Shown one piece after another: positions 1 to 7,515 of a stretch of DNA of 23,195 bases. The notes under the pieces were generated by a model. It did not search any database and was not told the DNA's origin. It saw nothing but the letters and a program-made list of their open reading frames with translations. Origin of the DNA: Deltaproteobacteria bacterium (GTDB lineage: Bacteria; Desulfobacterota; Desulfuromonadia; Desulfuromonadales; Geothermobacteraceae); contig RFIO01000054.1 of assembly GCA_003695205.1 (NCBI GenBank), positions 1 to 23,195 on the forward strand, read 5' to 3'. Position 1 is the stretch's first letter. Each line of letters opens with the position of its first letter. The position numbers were made by a program, and so were the translations under genes.

Positions 1-1
1 C

Positions 2-865
2 CCCGACCGTCGGGAGCAGGAAAAGGGCGGATTTTTCAGCTGGCTGACCGGTGCCGAGGCCGAAGGCGTGCCGCTGCTTTCGCCCTACGGGGTGGTCGCG
101 GATGGCCGGGGACGGGTCTGGGTGACGGATCCCCTGGCTCGACGCCTGGTTCTGTTTGACCTGGCGCGCAAGCGGGTTGTTCCCCTGGAACGCTTCGACA
201 GCCAGGGGCTCGAATCTCCCCTCGGTGTCGCCTATGATGCCCGTCGGGACAGGCTCTACATTTCCGATGGCTCTCTGGGGGTCATTCTGGTTGTCAGCGC
301 CGACGGGCGTCTGCGGGATGTTTGGAAACACAAGCTGTTTCAGCGCCCGGCCGGGCTGGCGCTGGGTCCCGGTGGGCAGCTCCATGTCGCCGATGTACTG
401 CTCGGAGAAGTGCTGGTCTTCTCCCCGGAGGGGAAGCTGGTGCGTCGGGTTGGCAGCCTGCTGACCGAGGACGGCAAATTCAACCGCCCTGCCAATATTG
501 CTGTCTCCGGGGACGGAACACTTTTTGTGGTCGATTCGATCAATTTTCGGGTCGAACTGATCTCCGCGGACGGACGCAGTCTCGGCAGCATCGGCAAGCT
601 CGGTGACATCCCCGGCAGTTTCGCCCGGCCGCGCGGTATCGCCCTCGACAGCGACGGGCATGTCTATGTCGCCGACGCCGCCTTCGGCAACATCCAGGTT
701 TTCGACCGCGCCGGGCAGCTGCTGCTCTTTTTCGGTGAGCCCGGCCAGGACCGGGGGCAGTTTTCCCTGCCGGCGGGACTCTTTTTCGATGACCTGGACC
801 GGTTGTACGTGGTTGACAGCTACAACCACCGGCTGCAGCTTTTTCAGTATCTCAAGGCTCCCTGA
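2..865 (+). CDS. NHL-repeat six-bladed beta-propeller protein (5' end missing)
   Basis: The frame is open to the left edge, so the true start and any signal peptide lie outside the window; 287 residues are visible. Six NHL-type blades can be read, each opening with a P-x-G/N-[I/L/V]-A-like turn (SPYGVVAD, SPLGVAYD, RPAGLALG, RPANIAVS, RPRGIALD, LPAGLFFD) followed by a strand ending in a V-x-D/V-V-D step such as 'LYVVDSYNHR'. NHL propellers are binding scaffolds rather than enzymes. In metal-reducing Desulfuromonadota they often neighbour multiheme cytochromes, which is the case here: a tetraheme and an octaheme cytochrome follow after 76 bases. The role is inferred to be periplasmic or extracellular and linked to those cytochromes. 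The partner is unknown. The gap contains its own promoter, so the propeller gene may be transcribed separately from what follows. Confidence 0.85.
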   Translation, partial: PDRREQEKGGFFSWLTGAEAEGVPLLSPYGVVADGRGRVWVTDPLARRLVLFDLARKRVVPLERFDSQGLESPLGVAYDARRDRLYISDGSLGVILVVSADGRLRDVWKHKLFQRPAGLALGPGGQLHVADVLLGEVLVFSPEGKLVRRVGSLLTEDGKFNRPANIAVSGDGTLFVVDSINFRVELISADGRSLGSIGKLGDIPGSFARPRGIALDSDGHVYVADAAFGNIQVFDRAGQLLLFFGEPGQDRGQFSLPAGLFFDDLDRLYVVDSYNHRLQLFQYLKAP

Positions 866-878
866 TGGCCGGCCGAGG

Positions 879-895
879 TTGGCACCGGCATTGCA
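879..895 (+). promoter_or_regulatory. sigma-54 (RpoN) -24/-12 promoter for the cytochrome genes
   Basis: The sequence reads TTGGCAC, five bases, then TTGCA, matching the RpoN consensus TGGCAC-N5-TTGCW at every fixed position, with the -24 GG and -12 GC correctly spaced. The predicted transcription start is near 906. That leaves a leader of about 36 bases containing a Shine-Dalgarno site (AGGTGA, 932-937) four bases before the ATG at 942. RpoN promoters need an enhancer-binding protein, so upstream activator sites would lie inside the NHL gene. RpoN control of cytochrome genes is established in Geobacter; its use here is inferred from the match and the position. Confidence 0.72.
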
Positions 896-941
896 TTTCC
901 TGAAAAGGCGGTGTAGTCCCCTTTTTTTGACAGGTGACAGA

Positions 942-1802
942 ATGCAGTATTCTCGCAGTCTTATCCTTTGGGTCACGATTCTGGCACTGCTGTTTTCCGC
1001 TGTGCCGCAGCGTCTTTTGGCCGTGGACCCGACCCTGCTGCTCGGCTACAACGGCGGTGTCAACGACAATCCCCACAACCTGTCGCGCCTGGCCACCCAC
1101 GGAGGGCCCCAGGCCGTTGATGATGGTCCCGACAGCGACAACGACACCCGTATCTGTGTCTACTGTCACACGCCGCACGGCGGCACGCCGCAGACTCCCC
1201 TGTGGAACAGGAAGAATCCTGTGCGCATGGGCAGCTTCCCCCTGTTCGACAACGGGCCTGATTCGGCCCGGATCGCCATTGACGACGCGGCCATTACCGC
1301 GACCAGCAAGTACGAGCCGAACGGCACCAACGGTGTCGAATATCCCAATGGCGCCACCAAGCTCTGCCTGAGCTGTCACGATGGCGCCACCGCCATTGGT
1401 GAGATGGCCAATGGCGTCACCATCGCCATGACCCAGAGCACCATCACCGACAAGACCAAGATCTTCGACCCGCTGGACAACACGACCAACGACTTCGCCG
1501 CCAGCCATCCTGTCTCCTTTGTTTACGACGCCACCGTGGCGGCCTATATCAGCGCACAGCCCGGCAAGTCGGTCTATTCCCTGCCGGCCGACCCGGACGT
1601 CAAGCTCGACGGCCAGGGACGGCTGCAGTGCACCACCTGCCACAACCCCCATCTAGACACCAATAACGGGGTCAGCTACACGCTGCCTTTCTGGGCCAAC
1701 TACGATTCCAACGGTACCGACGAGCAGGCCGATTACGACAATACCTGCGCCCAGTGCCACACCGACAAGGGAGGGGCCCCCTTCAACGGGCACAACCTGT
1801 GA
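942..1802 (+). CDS. Secreted tetraheme c-type cytochrome
   Basis: The protein has 286 residues. An N-terminal hydrophobic segment (about residues 7-27, ending near LLA-VDP) looks like a Sec signal peptide, which is required for periplasmic heme attachment. Four CXXCH heme-binding motifs are visible at C72-H76, C142-H146, C230-H234 and C269-H273. Several carry the 'CHTPH', 'CHNPH' or 'SHPVSF' context typical of doubled-CXXCH cytochromes, where the extra histidines can act as distal ligands. I chose the ATG at 942 because it begins the signal peptide and has an AGGTGA ribosome site; the open frame extends much further upstream but overlaps the NHL gene. Its stop codon overlaps the next gene's ATG (TGATG), so the two cytochromes are translationally coupled. 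The likely role is electron transfer in the periplasm or at the cell surface. I cannot assign a specific Omc name. Confidence 0.88.
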   Translation: MQYSRSLILWVTILALLFSAVPQRLLAVDPTLLLGYNGGVNDNPHNLSRLATHGGPQAVDDGPDSDNDTRICVYCHTPHGGTPQTPLWNRKNPVRMGSFPLFDNGPDSARIAIDDAAITATSKYEPNGTNGVEYPNGATKLCLSCHDGATAIGEMANGVTIAMTQSTITDKTKIFDPLDNTTNDFAASHPVSFVYDATVAAYISAQPGKSVYSLPADPDVKLDGQGRLQCTTCHNPHLDTNNGVSYTLPFWANYDSNGTDEQADYDNTCAQCHTDKGGAPFNGHNL

Positions 1803-2905
1803 TGAGGTTTTCCGCAATCCTGTTCCTGTTGCTTGTGAGCATCTGTGCCGGCCTTGGTTCGGCCGGGGCTGCCCGCTACACCTCCAAGACCGTTCTCGAT
1901 GGCGCCCATGGCGACAGGCAACTGCTGCCGAAGAGTTGTCGGGCCTGTCACCGCGGCATGGCCATGGCGATTCGAGGCGAGGAGGCTGTCTGTTTCAGGT
2001 GCCACGGCAGTCAATCGAATCGCGAACAGATGATTCGTTCCGGTGCCTTGACCCAGGAAGCCCGCCTGGAGAATATCGAAAGAGAATTTCAGAAGCCCTA
2101 CCGGCATCCGGTGGAGAAGAGCCGCGGTGTGCATCATCCCCAGGAACGCCTTCCCGAGGAGCAGGTCAACGCCGCCCGTCACGTTGAATGCGTTGACTGC
2201 CACCACCCGCACCTGGTCGACAACGACCAGCCCTACCGGGGGCTGTACGGTCGGCGGGTCGGCAATCTGCGCGGCGCCATCGAAAACGAATACGAGGTCT
2301 GCTACCGCTGCCATGCCGAAAGTGCCAACCTGCCGATCGGTTCGACCAACAAGCACGCCGAGTTCGCTCCCACCAACAAGTCCTACCACCCGGTAGAGGC
2401 CGAAGGGCGCAATCTCTATGTCATCAGCCTGCTTTCGCCCTACAACGAGAGGCAGGAGAAACCTGGCGAGATCAGCCGGCTCACCTGCGGCGACTGTCAC
2501 GGCAGTGATGATCCGACCGGCCCCCAGGGGCCCCACGGGTCGAATTACGCCGGGCTGCTGAAAAAGAATTACGATACCTCCGACGAACGCCCCGAGAGCC
2601 GCTTTGCCTACGAGCTCTGCTACAGCTGCCACGACCGCACCAGCATCCTGAGCAACGAGAGCTTCCCGTATCATGCCCTGCACATCCAGGGGAACAGCGC
2701 GAAGAATCTGCCGGGAACCTCCTGCCATACCTGTCACGACGCCCACGGCAGCAGCCAGTACCAGTACCTGATCCGTTTCAACGAAGACGTAGTCGCGCCC
2801 AATGCCGACGGCAAGCGTGAATTCAAGGCGACCGGCGTCGGCAGCCGACACGGTTCCTGTCTGCTCAACTGCCATGGCGTTGAGCACAACCCGCTCAGTT
2901 ACTGA
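1802..2905 (+). CDS. Secreted octaheme cytochrome with four paired heme motifs
   Basis: The protein has 367 residues with a signal peptide (residues 1 to about 24). There are seven canonical CXXCH sites (C46, C64, C130, C167, C229, C273, C308), plus an eighth, C353-L-L-N-C357-H, with three residues between the cysteines instead of two. The sites fall into four pairs (46/64, 130/167, 229/273, 308/353), the layout of the doubled-CXXCH family. HPV- and YH-type histidines between sites (RHPV near 101, YHPV near 195) are candidate distal heme ligands. The start overlaps the preceding stop. A terminator follows 28 bases after the stop, so this is the last gene of the cytochrome operon. The inferred role is a multiheme electron conduit in extracellular or periplasmic electron transfer. 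No CXXCH-rich partner or porin is visible in the window. Confidence 0.88.
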   Translation: MRFSAILFLLLVSICAGLGSAGAARYTSKTVLDGAHGDRQLLPKSCRACHRGMAMAIRGEEAVCFRCHGSQSNREQMIRSGALTQEARLENIEREFQKPYRHPVEKSRGVHHPQERLPEEQVNAARHVECVDCHHPHLVDNDQPYRGLYGRRVGNLRGAIENEYEVCYRCHAESANLPIGSTNKHAEFAPTNKSYHPVEAEGRNLYVISLLSPYNERQEKPGEISRLTCGDCHGSDDPTGPQGPHGSNYAGLLKKNYDTSDERPESRFAYELCYSCHDRTSILSNESFPYHALHIQGNSAKNLPGTSCHTCHDAHGSSQYQYLIRFNEDVVAPNADGKREFKATGVGSRHGSCLLNCHGVEHNPLSY

Positions 2906-3102
2906 TATCCGTACCTGTGGACGTTTTTTTCGTGGCCGGACCCCTTGCGGGTTCGGCCTTTTTGGGTCAGAAACCGTCGGCTCGGCCCGTTGCAGACCTT
3001 TGGTCGGTCTCTCGATTTCAGGCGTGGCGTTCGGCTAAGACGGCCTGGCCAAAACAAATCAAGACTAAAAAAAATCGGCAACTTGTGGTACATTCTCGGA
3101 CC
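2906..3102. other. Intergenic gap between cytochrome and secretion operons
   Basis: These 197 bases hold the terminator at 2934-2963 and an A-rich tract near 3053-3074 just upstream of gspF. A weak extended -10-like element (TGG followed by TACATT, 3086-3094) sits so close to the gspF ATG that transcription from it would start almost at the codon. No recognisable -35 box or Shine-Dalgarno sequence is present. I see no RNA gene or riboswitch. Confidence 0.4.
2934..2963 (+). terminator. Intrinsic terminator after the cytochrome genes
   Basis: A ten-base-pair stem (GGCCGGACCC at 2934-2943 against GGGTTCGGCC at 2949-2958, with one G-T pair) closes a five-base loop and is followed at once by five T residues (2959-2963). 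It separates the cytochrome genes from the secretion operon. Confidence 0.82.
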
Positions 3103-4308
3103 ATGCCGACCTTCTCCTGCAAAATCGGAACATCGGACGGCCGTGTGGTTGAACGGCAGTTTGAAGCGGTCAGTTCCTCGATGCTGCGCGAGCAGCTCGA
3201 AGAGCAGGGGTTCTATGTTTTCCGTATCCGTCGCAGAGTTCTCTCCGGCCTTGCCGGGTCAGGCGGAGGGCGTTGGACCAGCCGACGCTTTCTCTCCTTC
3301 AATCAGGAATTTCTTGTTCTGCTCAAGGCCGGCCTTCCGATTCTGCAGATTTTCGACACACTGATCGAACGACAGGAACCCGGCGCCATGCTTGACGTGC
3401 TGCGTTCCATTCGTGAGGAGGTCAAGGGCGGTTCCTCTCTGTCCGATGCCATGGGCAAATTCCCCCGCTTTTTCCCCTACCTGTACGTCGCATCGATCCG
3501 GGCCGGGGAGCGCACCGGTGACCTGCCGGTCACGCTGGCGCGCTACATCGAGTATCAGAAGCGCCTCGAGGCCATCAAGGCGCGGGTGCGCAATGCCACC
3601 TTCTATCCGATGCTGCTCACCATCGCGGTTGTGGCGGTTGTCCTTTTCCTGATGCTCTACGTGGTTCCCAGCTTCAGCCAGATCTATGCCGACGCCAAGG
3701 TGGAGCTGCCTTTTCTAACCCGGGTCCTGATCACCGTCGCCAATGGCATGGTCGGCGCCCTGCCATTGCTGATTGCTGGTGTGGTCCTTGCCGCTGTTCT
3801 GGTACGATCTGCTCTGCTGACCGAAAAAGGGGCCTTTCTTTTTGACAGGTTCAAGCTCAAAGTCCCTTTTTTCGGCGCGCTGCTGACCGAATATGCACTG
3901 CTCAGTTTCTGTCGCACGCTGGGGACCATTCTGCTCAGCGGGGTGCCCATCGTCCAGGCTCTGCAAATGGCGCGCGGCACCCTGAACAACCGGGTGCTCG
4001 AATCGGCCATTGTCGCCGCGATTCGCCGGGTCGAAGAGGGGATGGGGCTGTCAGAGAGCTTCGAGCGTTGCGGGTTCTTTCCCAATATCGCCCTGCGCAT
4101 GATCGGGGTCGGTGAAAAAGGCGGCTCTCTCCCCGACATGCTGGCCGATGTCGCCGACTACTACGAAACCGAGGTTGAACGTCGCCTGGATCGGTTGACC
4201 ACCATGATTGAACCGGTCATGATGGCCAGCATGGGTCTGCTGATCGGCGGCATCGTTGTCGCCATGTATTTCCCCATTTTCCAGCTGGCCGGCACGGTTG
4301 GGGGCTAG
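3103..4308 (+). CDS. gspF: Type II secretion inner-membrane platform protein GspF
   Basis: The protein has 401 residues, the usual length of the GspF/PilC family. It has two repeated T2SSF domains, about residues 66-190 and 268-392. Each starts with a cytoplasmic helical bundle (FLSFNQEFLVLLKAGLPI; ALLSFCRTLGTILLSGVPI) and ends in a membrane helix. Hydrophobic segments lie near 168-190, 210-235 and 372-396. In T2SS and type IV pili this protein is the rotor-like platform that couples the GspE ATPase to pseudopilus assembly. The ATG at 3103 gives the family N-terminus 'MPTFSCKIG', although no clear ribosome-binding site precedes it. It opens the operon; gspE follows after 12 bases. A pilC name is possible, but the two GspG-type pseudopilins downstream favour T2SS. 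Confidence 0.92.
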   Translation: MPTFSCKIGTSDGRVVERQFEAVSSSMLREQLEEQGFYVFRIRRRVLSGLAGSGGGRWTSRRFLSFNQEFLVLLKAGLPILQIFDTLIERQEPGAMLDVLRSIREEVKGGSSLSDAMGKFPRFFPYLYVASIRAGERTGDLPVTLARYIEYQKRLEAIKARVRNATFYPMLLTIAVVAVVLFLMLYVVPSFSQIYADAKVELPFLTRVLITVANGMVGALPLLIAGVVLAAVLVRSALLTEKGAFLFDRFKLKVPFFGALLTEYALLSFCRTLGTILLSGVPIVQALQMARGTLNNRVLESAIVAAIRRVEEGMGLSESFERCGFFPNIALRMIGVGEKGGSLPDMLADVADYYETEVERRLDRLTTMIEPVMMASMGLLIGGIVVAMYFPIFQLAGTVGG

Positions 4309-4320
4309 AGGGACGCACCA

Positions 4321-6039
4321 ATGAAGTTTCAGCGCAAAAAACTGGGGGACATCCTGGTCGACATGGGCGCACTCGCTCCGGCCCAGGTGAAACTGATCCT
4401 GGAGCGGATCGCGGCCGGCGGCGGCCGTTTCGGCCAGGTCGGCCTGGCTGAAGGGCTGTTCAGCGAAGACGAGCTGGCCCAGGCCCTCGCCGCCCAGTTC
4501 AATCTCGATTATATCGACCTGAAAAGTTTCGAGCCGGATGCCGAACTGCTGCAGGAGATGTCTTCGGGGCTGATCGAAAGGTACCGTTTCCTGCCGATCC
4601 GGCGGGACGGTCGCCACCTGGTCATCGCCATGGCGGATCCGTCGGATGTCGCGGCTTTCGACGATCTCGAACTGCTGCTCGATACCCCCCTGACCCTGGT
4701 GGTGGCGGCCGCCGGGCAGATAGAGCGGGTCCTTGAGCGTGCCGAGGGCAGCAAGCAGATGCTCCAGGAGGTCTCCGAGGACTTCAAGCTTCACCTGGTC
4801 AAGGAGACCGACAAGGGAGAGGAGGTCCTCTCCATCGAGAAGCTGACCGATGATTCCAGCCCCATCATCCGCCTGATCGACTCAACCCTTTATGATGCCC
4901 TGCAGAAGCGGGCATCCGACATCCACATCGAAACCGGCCCCGATGGCGTGATCATCAAGTACAGGGTCGACGGCGTTCTTTTCCGGGCGACCGACCCACT
5001 GGACGCCCGGTTCCAGAGCCCGATCATTTCGCGCATTAAGGTCATGAGCGAACTCGACATCTCCGAGCGGCGCATCCCCCAGGACGGACGTTTCAAGGTG
5101 CGCATGCAGGGCAAATCGATCGACTTCCGCGTGTCGATCATGCCGAGTGTCTTCGGGGAGGACGCGGTCATCCGTATCCTCGACAAGGAGAGTATCGCCC
5201 GCGATCTGAAAGGGCTCACTCTCGATGTACTCGGCTTCTCGGAGCGTGAACTGGCGCGCATGCGCCGCCTTATCCGGGAACCTTACGGGATGGTGCTGGT
5301 GACCGGCCCGACCGGCTCGGGCAAGACCACCACCCTGTACGGCGCCCTGAACGAGATCTACAACGAACAGGAAAAGATCATCACCATCGAGGATCCCGTC
5401 GAGTACCAGCTCAAGGGGATTCTGCAGATTCCGGTCAACGAAAAGAAGGGACTGACCTTCGCCAGAGGATTGAGGTCGATTCTGCGCCACGACCCCGACA
5501 AGATCATGGTCGGCGAGATACGCGACCCGGAGACGGCCCAGATCGCCGTCCAGTCGGCTCTGACCGGTCACCTGGTCTTTACCACCGTGCATGCCAACAA
5601 TGTCTTTGATGTGCTCGGGCGCTTCCTGCACATGGGCATCGATCCGTACAATTTCGTCTCCTGTCTCAACTGTGTGGCTGCCCAGCGCCTGGTGCGCAAG
5701 CTGTGCGTCCACTGCCGTCAGCCGGTACATTACGATGCCGAAACGCTTCGGCAGAACGGACTGGCCCCGGAGCAATACGCCGGGCAGACTTTTTACCGGG
5801 CGGTTGGCTGCCGGGAATGCAACGGCACCGGCTATCACGGCCGAAGCGCCATCGTCGAACTGCTCGATATGAACGACGACCTGCGTGAGATGATCGCGAA
5901 CAAGACCCCGGTCAGCCGCCTCAAGGAGGCCGCCCGTCAGGCCGGAACCGTTTTTCTCCGCCAGGCGGCGGTCGAGAAGCTGGTCGAGGGCGCGACCAGC
6001 CTGGACGAAATCAACCGCGTGACCTTTATCGAGGGTTGA
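4321..6039 (+). CDS. gspE: Type II secretion assembly ATPase GspE
   Basis: The protein has 572 residues. The N-terminal part (about 5-145) resembles the MshEN/T2SSE_N domain and has the 'LGDILVDMG' start. The ATPase core follows: Asp box near 353-362 (IITIEDPVEY), Walker A at 329-337 (GPTGSGKTT, K335), Walker B near 394-402 (KIMVGEIRD, E399) and a His-box 'TGHLVFTTVHANN' near 415-427. A four-cysteine zinc module (C462, C465, C497, C500) with the 'CxxCNGTGYHGR' signature is intact, as in GspE/PilB ATPases. It hydrolyses ATP in the cytoplasm to drive pseudopilus extension through GspF. A good ribosome site (AGAGGGA) precedes the ATG. No retraction ATPase (PilT) is seen nearby, which favours secretion over twitching. 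Confidence 0.95.
   Translation: MKFQRKKLGDILVDMGALAPAQVKLILERIAAGGGRFGQVGLAEGLFSEDELAQALAAQFNLDYIDLKSFEPDAELLQEMSSGLIERYRFLPIRRDGRHLVIAMADPSDVAAFDDLELLLDTPLTLVVAAAGQIERVLERAEGSKQMLQEVSEDFKLHLVKETDKGEEVLSIEKLTDDSSPIIRLIDSTLYDALQKRASDIHIETGPDGVIIKYRVDGVLFRATDPLDARFQSPIISRIKVMSELDISERRIPQDGRFKVRMQGKSIDFRVSIMPSVFGEDAVIRILDKESIARDLKGLTLDVLGFSERELARMRRLIREPYGMVLVTGPTGSGKTTTLYGALNEIYNEQEKIITIEDPVEYQLKGILQIPVNEKKGLTFARGLRSILRHDPDKIMVGEIRDPETAQIAVQSALTGHLVFTTVHANNVFDVLGRFLHMGIDPYNFVSCLNCVAAQRLVRKLCVHCRQPVHYDAETLRQNGLAPEQYAGQTFYRAVGCRECNGTGYHGRSAIVELLDMNDDLREMIANKTPVSRLKEAARQAGTVFLRQAAVEKLVEGATSLDEINRVTFIEG
6031..6035 (+). promoter_or_regulatory. Ribosome-binding site deciding the GTG start of the pilM-like gene
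   Basis: GAGGG lies six bases before the GTG at 6042. An alternative TTG at 6036 would directly abut this site with no spacer, so the GTG is preferred. Confidence 0.55.
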
Positions 6040-6041
6040 GA

Positions 6042-6965
6042 GTGGCACTGATACGCCGTACCTACCTCGGGGTCGATCTCGGCTCCACTGATCTGAAAGC
6101 CGTGGCGATGCAACGTCACGGCAGGGACCGCCTGGTGACCGGCGCGCGGCTGCTGCGGCTTCCCGATGGTCTGATCCGGGTCGGGTCGCGTGAGCCCAAC
6201 CTGACCGATGTCGACGGGTTTGCCGGCCGCCTGCGCGAGCTGGTGGCTCCCCTGGCCGGCAGGGAAGAGCGGGTGGCCGTGGCCTTGCCAGATGGCTGCG
6301 GCCGGCAGCTGCTGACCGAGGTTGAGGCCCCCTTCGGCTCGCATGACGAGGGACTTGATATCCTGCGCTGGCAGCTCAAATCCCATCTTCCCGGCCCGCC
6401 CCAGGGAGTCCAGCTCGACTACCAGTTGATGGGACAGCAGGAAAGTGGCCGCTACCGGGTCCTGGTGGCCCTGGTAAACCGGTCTGTGGTCGAGCAGTTC
6501 GAATCTGCCTTTGAGGCGGCCGGCCTGCAGGCGGTGCTGGTCGATTTTCACAGTGCCCAGCTCTGCAACTGGTACCGATTTGTCTCTGACTTCGGCGAAG
6601 ATACTGTTCTGCTGGCTGTCGAGGGTGGCTCGTTCAGTATCCGCTATCTGGTGGATGGCCGTACCGTTTTCGTCCGCTGCCGGGACCTGGCTGCTGATGC
6701 GCGTTTGATGTTCCAGGAAATGAACCGTTCTCTGGCCGGGGCGCGCGAGGCCCATCCCGACATCACCCGGGCACGGGTCAGCCTGCACACTGACTGGGAA
6801 CAGCCGGAGGAACTTGTGGACGCCGCCGCGAGTATTTTCGAAACCGAGGTGCAACTTCTCGACCCAAGATTTGACCGCCATGCCGCGGGAGTCGATGACC
6901 TGCCGGCGTCGCGCCTGGTCAGCTTTGCCGCCGCGGCAGGAGCCGCCGAACGGATGATGCGCTGA
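6042..6965 (+). CDS. PilM/GspL-like actin-fold platform protein
   Basis: About 307 residues from the GTG at 6042, chosen for its spacing to GAGGG. The N-terminus 'YLGVDLGSTDLKAVAM' is the phosphate-1 loop of the actin/FtsA/PilM fold, and 'VLLAVEGGSFSIRYLVDG' (near residues 185-205) resembles the second nucleotide loop. There is no membrane segment. In canonical T2SS this cytoplasmic domain is fused to a PilN-like part as GspL. Here it is a separate gene followed by pilN- and pilO-like genes, the type IV pilus arrangement. It should bind the N-terminus of the PilN-like protein and link it to GspE. The start lies three bases after the gspE stop. It is shorter than typical PilM (about 350 residues). 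Confidence 0.8.
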   Translation: MALIRRTYLGVDLGSTDLKAVAMQRHGRDRLVTGARLLRLPDGLIRVGSREPNLTDVDGFAGRLRELVAPLAGREERVAVALPDGCGRQLLTEVEAPFGSHDEGLDILRWQLKSHLPGPPQGVQLDYQLMGQQESGRYRVLVALVNRSVVEQFESAFEAAGLQAVLVDFHSAQLCNWYRFVSDFGEDTVLLAVEGGSFSIRYLVDGRTVFVRCRDLAADARLMFQEMNRSLAGAREAHPDITRARVSLHTDWEQPEELVDAAASIFETEVQLLDPRFDRHAAGVDDLPASRLVSFAAAAGAAERMMR

Positions 6966-6969
6966 AGCC

Positions 6970-7515
6970 ATGAAACCGACCATCAACCTGGCCACCCGAC
7001 AGCACCTGAACCGCAGGGCGATCTACACCCTGTACCTGATCGTCAGCGTGCTGCTTCTGTTCCTGCTTGGCAGCAACCTCTACTACCTCAGGTCGGGGCA
7101 GACCCAGCTGACCCGCCTTGATGCCCACATTGCCGAGTTGCGCCAGCAGCTGGGCATTGAACGGCAGGCCGAGCCGGTCGGTGAGGAGGAATTTCAGTCG
7201 CTGCTTAAGAAAATCCGCTTCGCCAACCAGGTCATCGAGCGCGACAGTTACCGATGGAGTCTGCTGCTCGGTCATATCGAGCAGGTTTTACCGGCCAACG
7301 TCCGTGTCAGCTCGGTTCATCCCCAGTTCAAGGAGGGGAGGGTGCGTTTGTCGGGAGAAGCCAGAGATGTCAAGGACCTGCAGGCTCTGCTCGACAACCT
7401 GGCCAGGTCCAGCTTCTTTTCCGAGGTGGCCATCCTGTCGCAGCAGATGGATGAAAGCCAGGGGGGAGAGGGGCTGGTCCGTTTCAATGTCGAGGTCAGG
7501 GGAGGGGTGCGATGA
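6970..7515 (+). CDS. PilN-like inner-membrane platform protein
   Basis: The protein has 181 residues and is bitopic. A short cytoplasmic N-terminus (MKPTINLATRQ, matching the PilN 'INL' motif that docks into PilM) is followed by one membrane helix at about 17-38 and a coiled-coil-prone segment at about 44-90. A periplasmic ferredoxin-like domain follows ('VRVSSVHPQFKEGRVRLSGEA' region, about 105-178). It corresponds to the C-terminal half of GspL. It starts four bases after the pilM-like stop, and its stop overlaps the next start by ATGA. The function is inferred from fold pattern and gene order, because PilN sequences are poorly conserved. Confidence 0.78.
   Translation: MKPTINLATRQHLNRRAIYTLYLIVSVLLLFLLGSNLYYLRSGQTQLTRLDAHIAELRQQLGIERQAEPVGEEEFQSLLKKIRFANQVIERDSYRWSLLLGHIEQVLPANVRVSSVHPQFKEGRVRLSGEARDVKDLQALLDNLARSSFFSEVAILSQQMDESQGGEGLVRFNVEVRGGVR

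Noticed and set aside
603..941. Extending the tetraheme cytochrome upstream to 603
   Set aside because: The extension overlaps the NHL gene out of frame, has low-complexity Ser/Arg/Thr content, and would bury the signal peptide that starts at 942.
1733..2887. 384-codon open frame opposite the octaheme cytochrome
   Set aside because: The plus strand carries eight heme motifs and a signal peptide. The minus frame is Val/Gly/Ala-rich with no family features.
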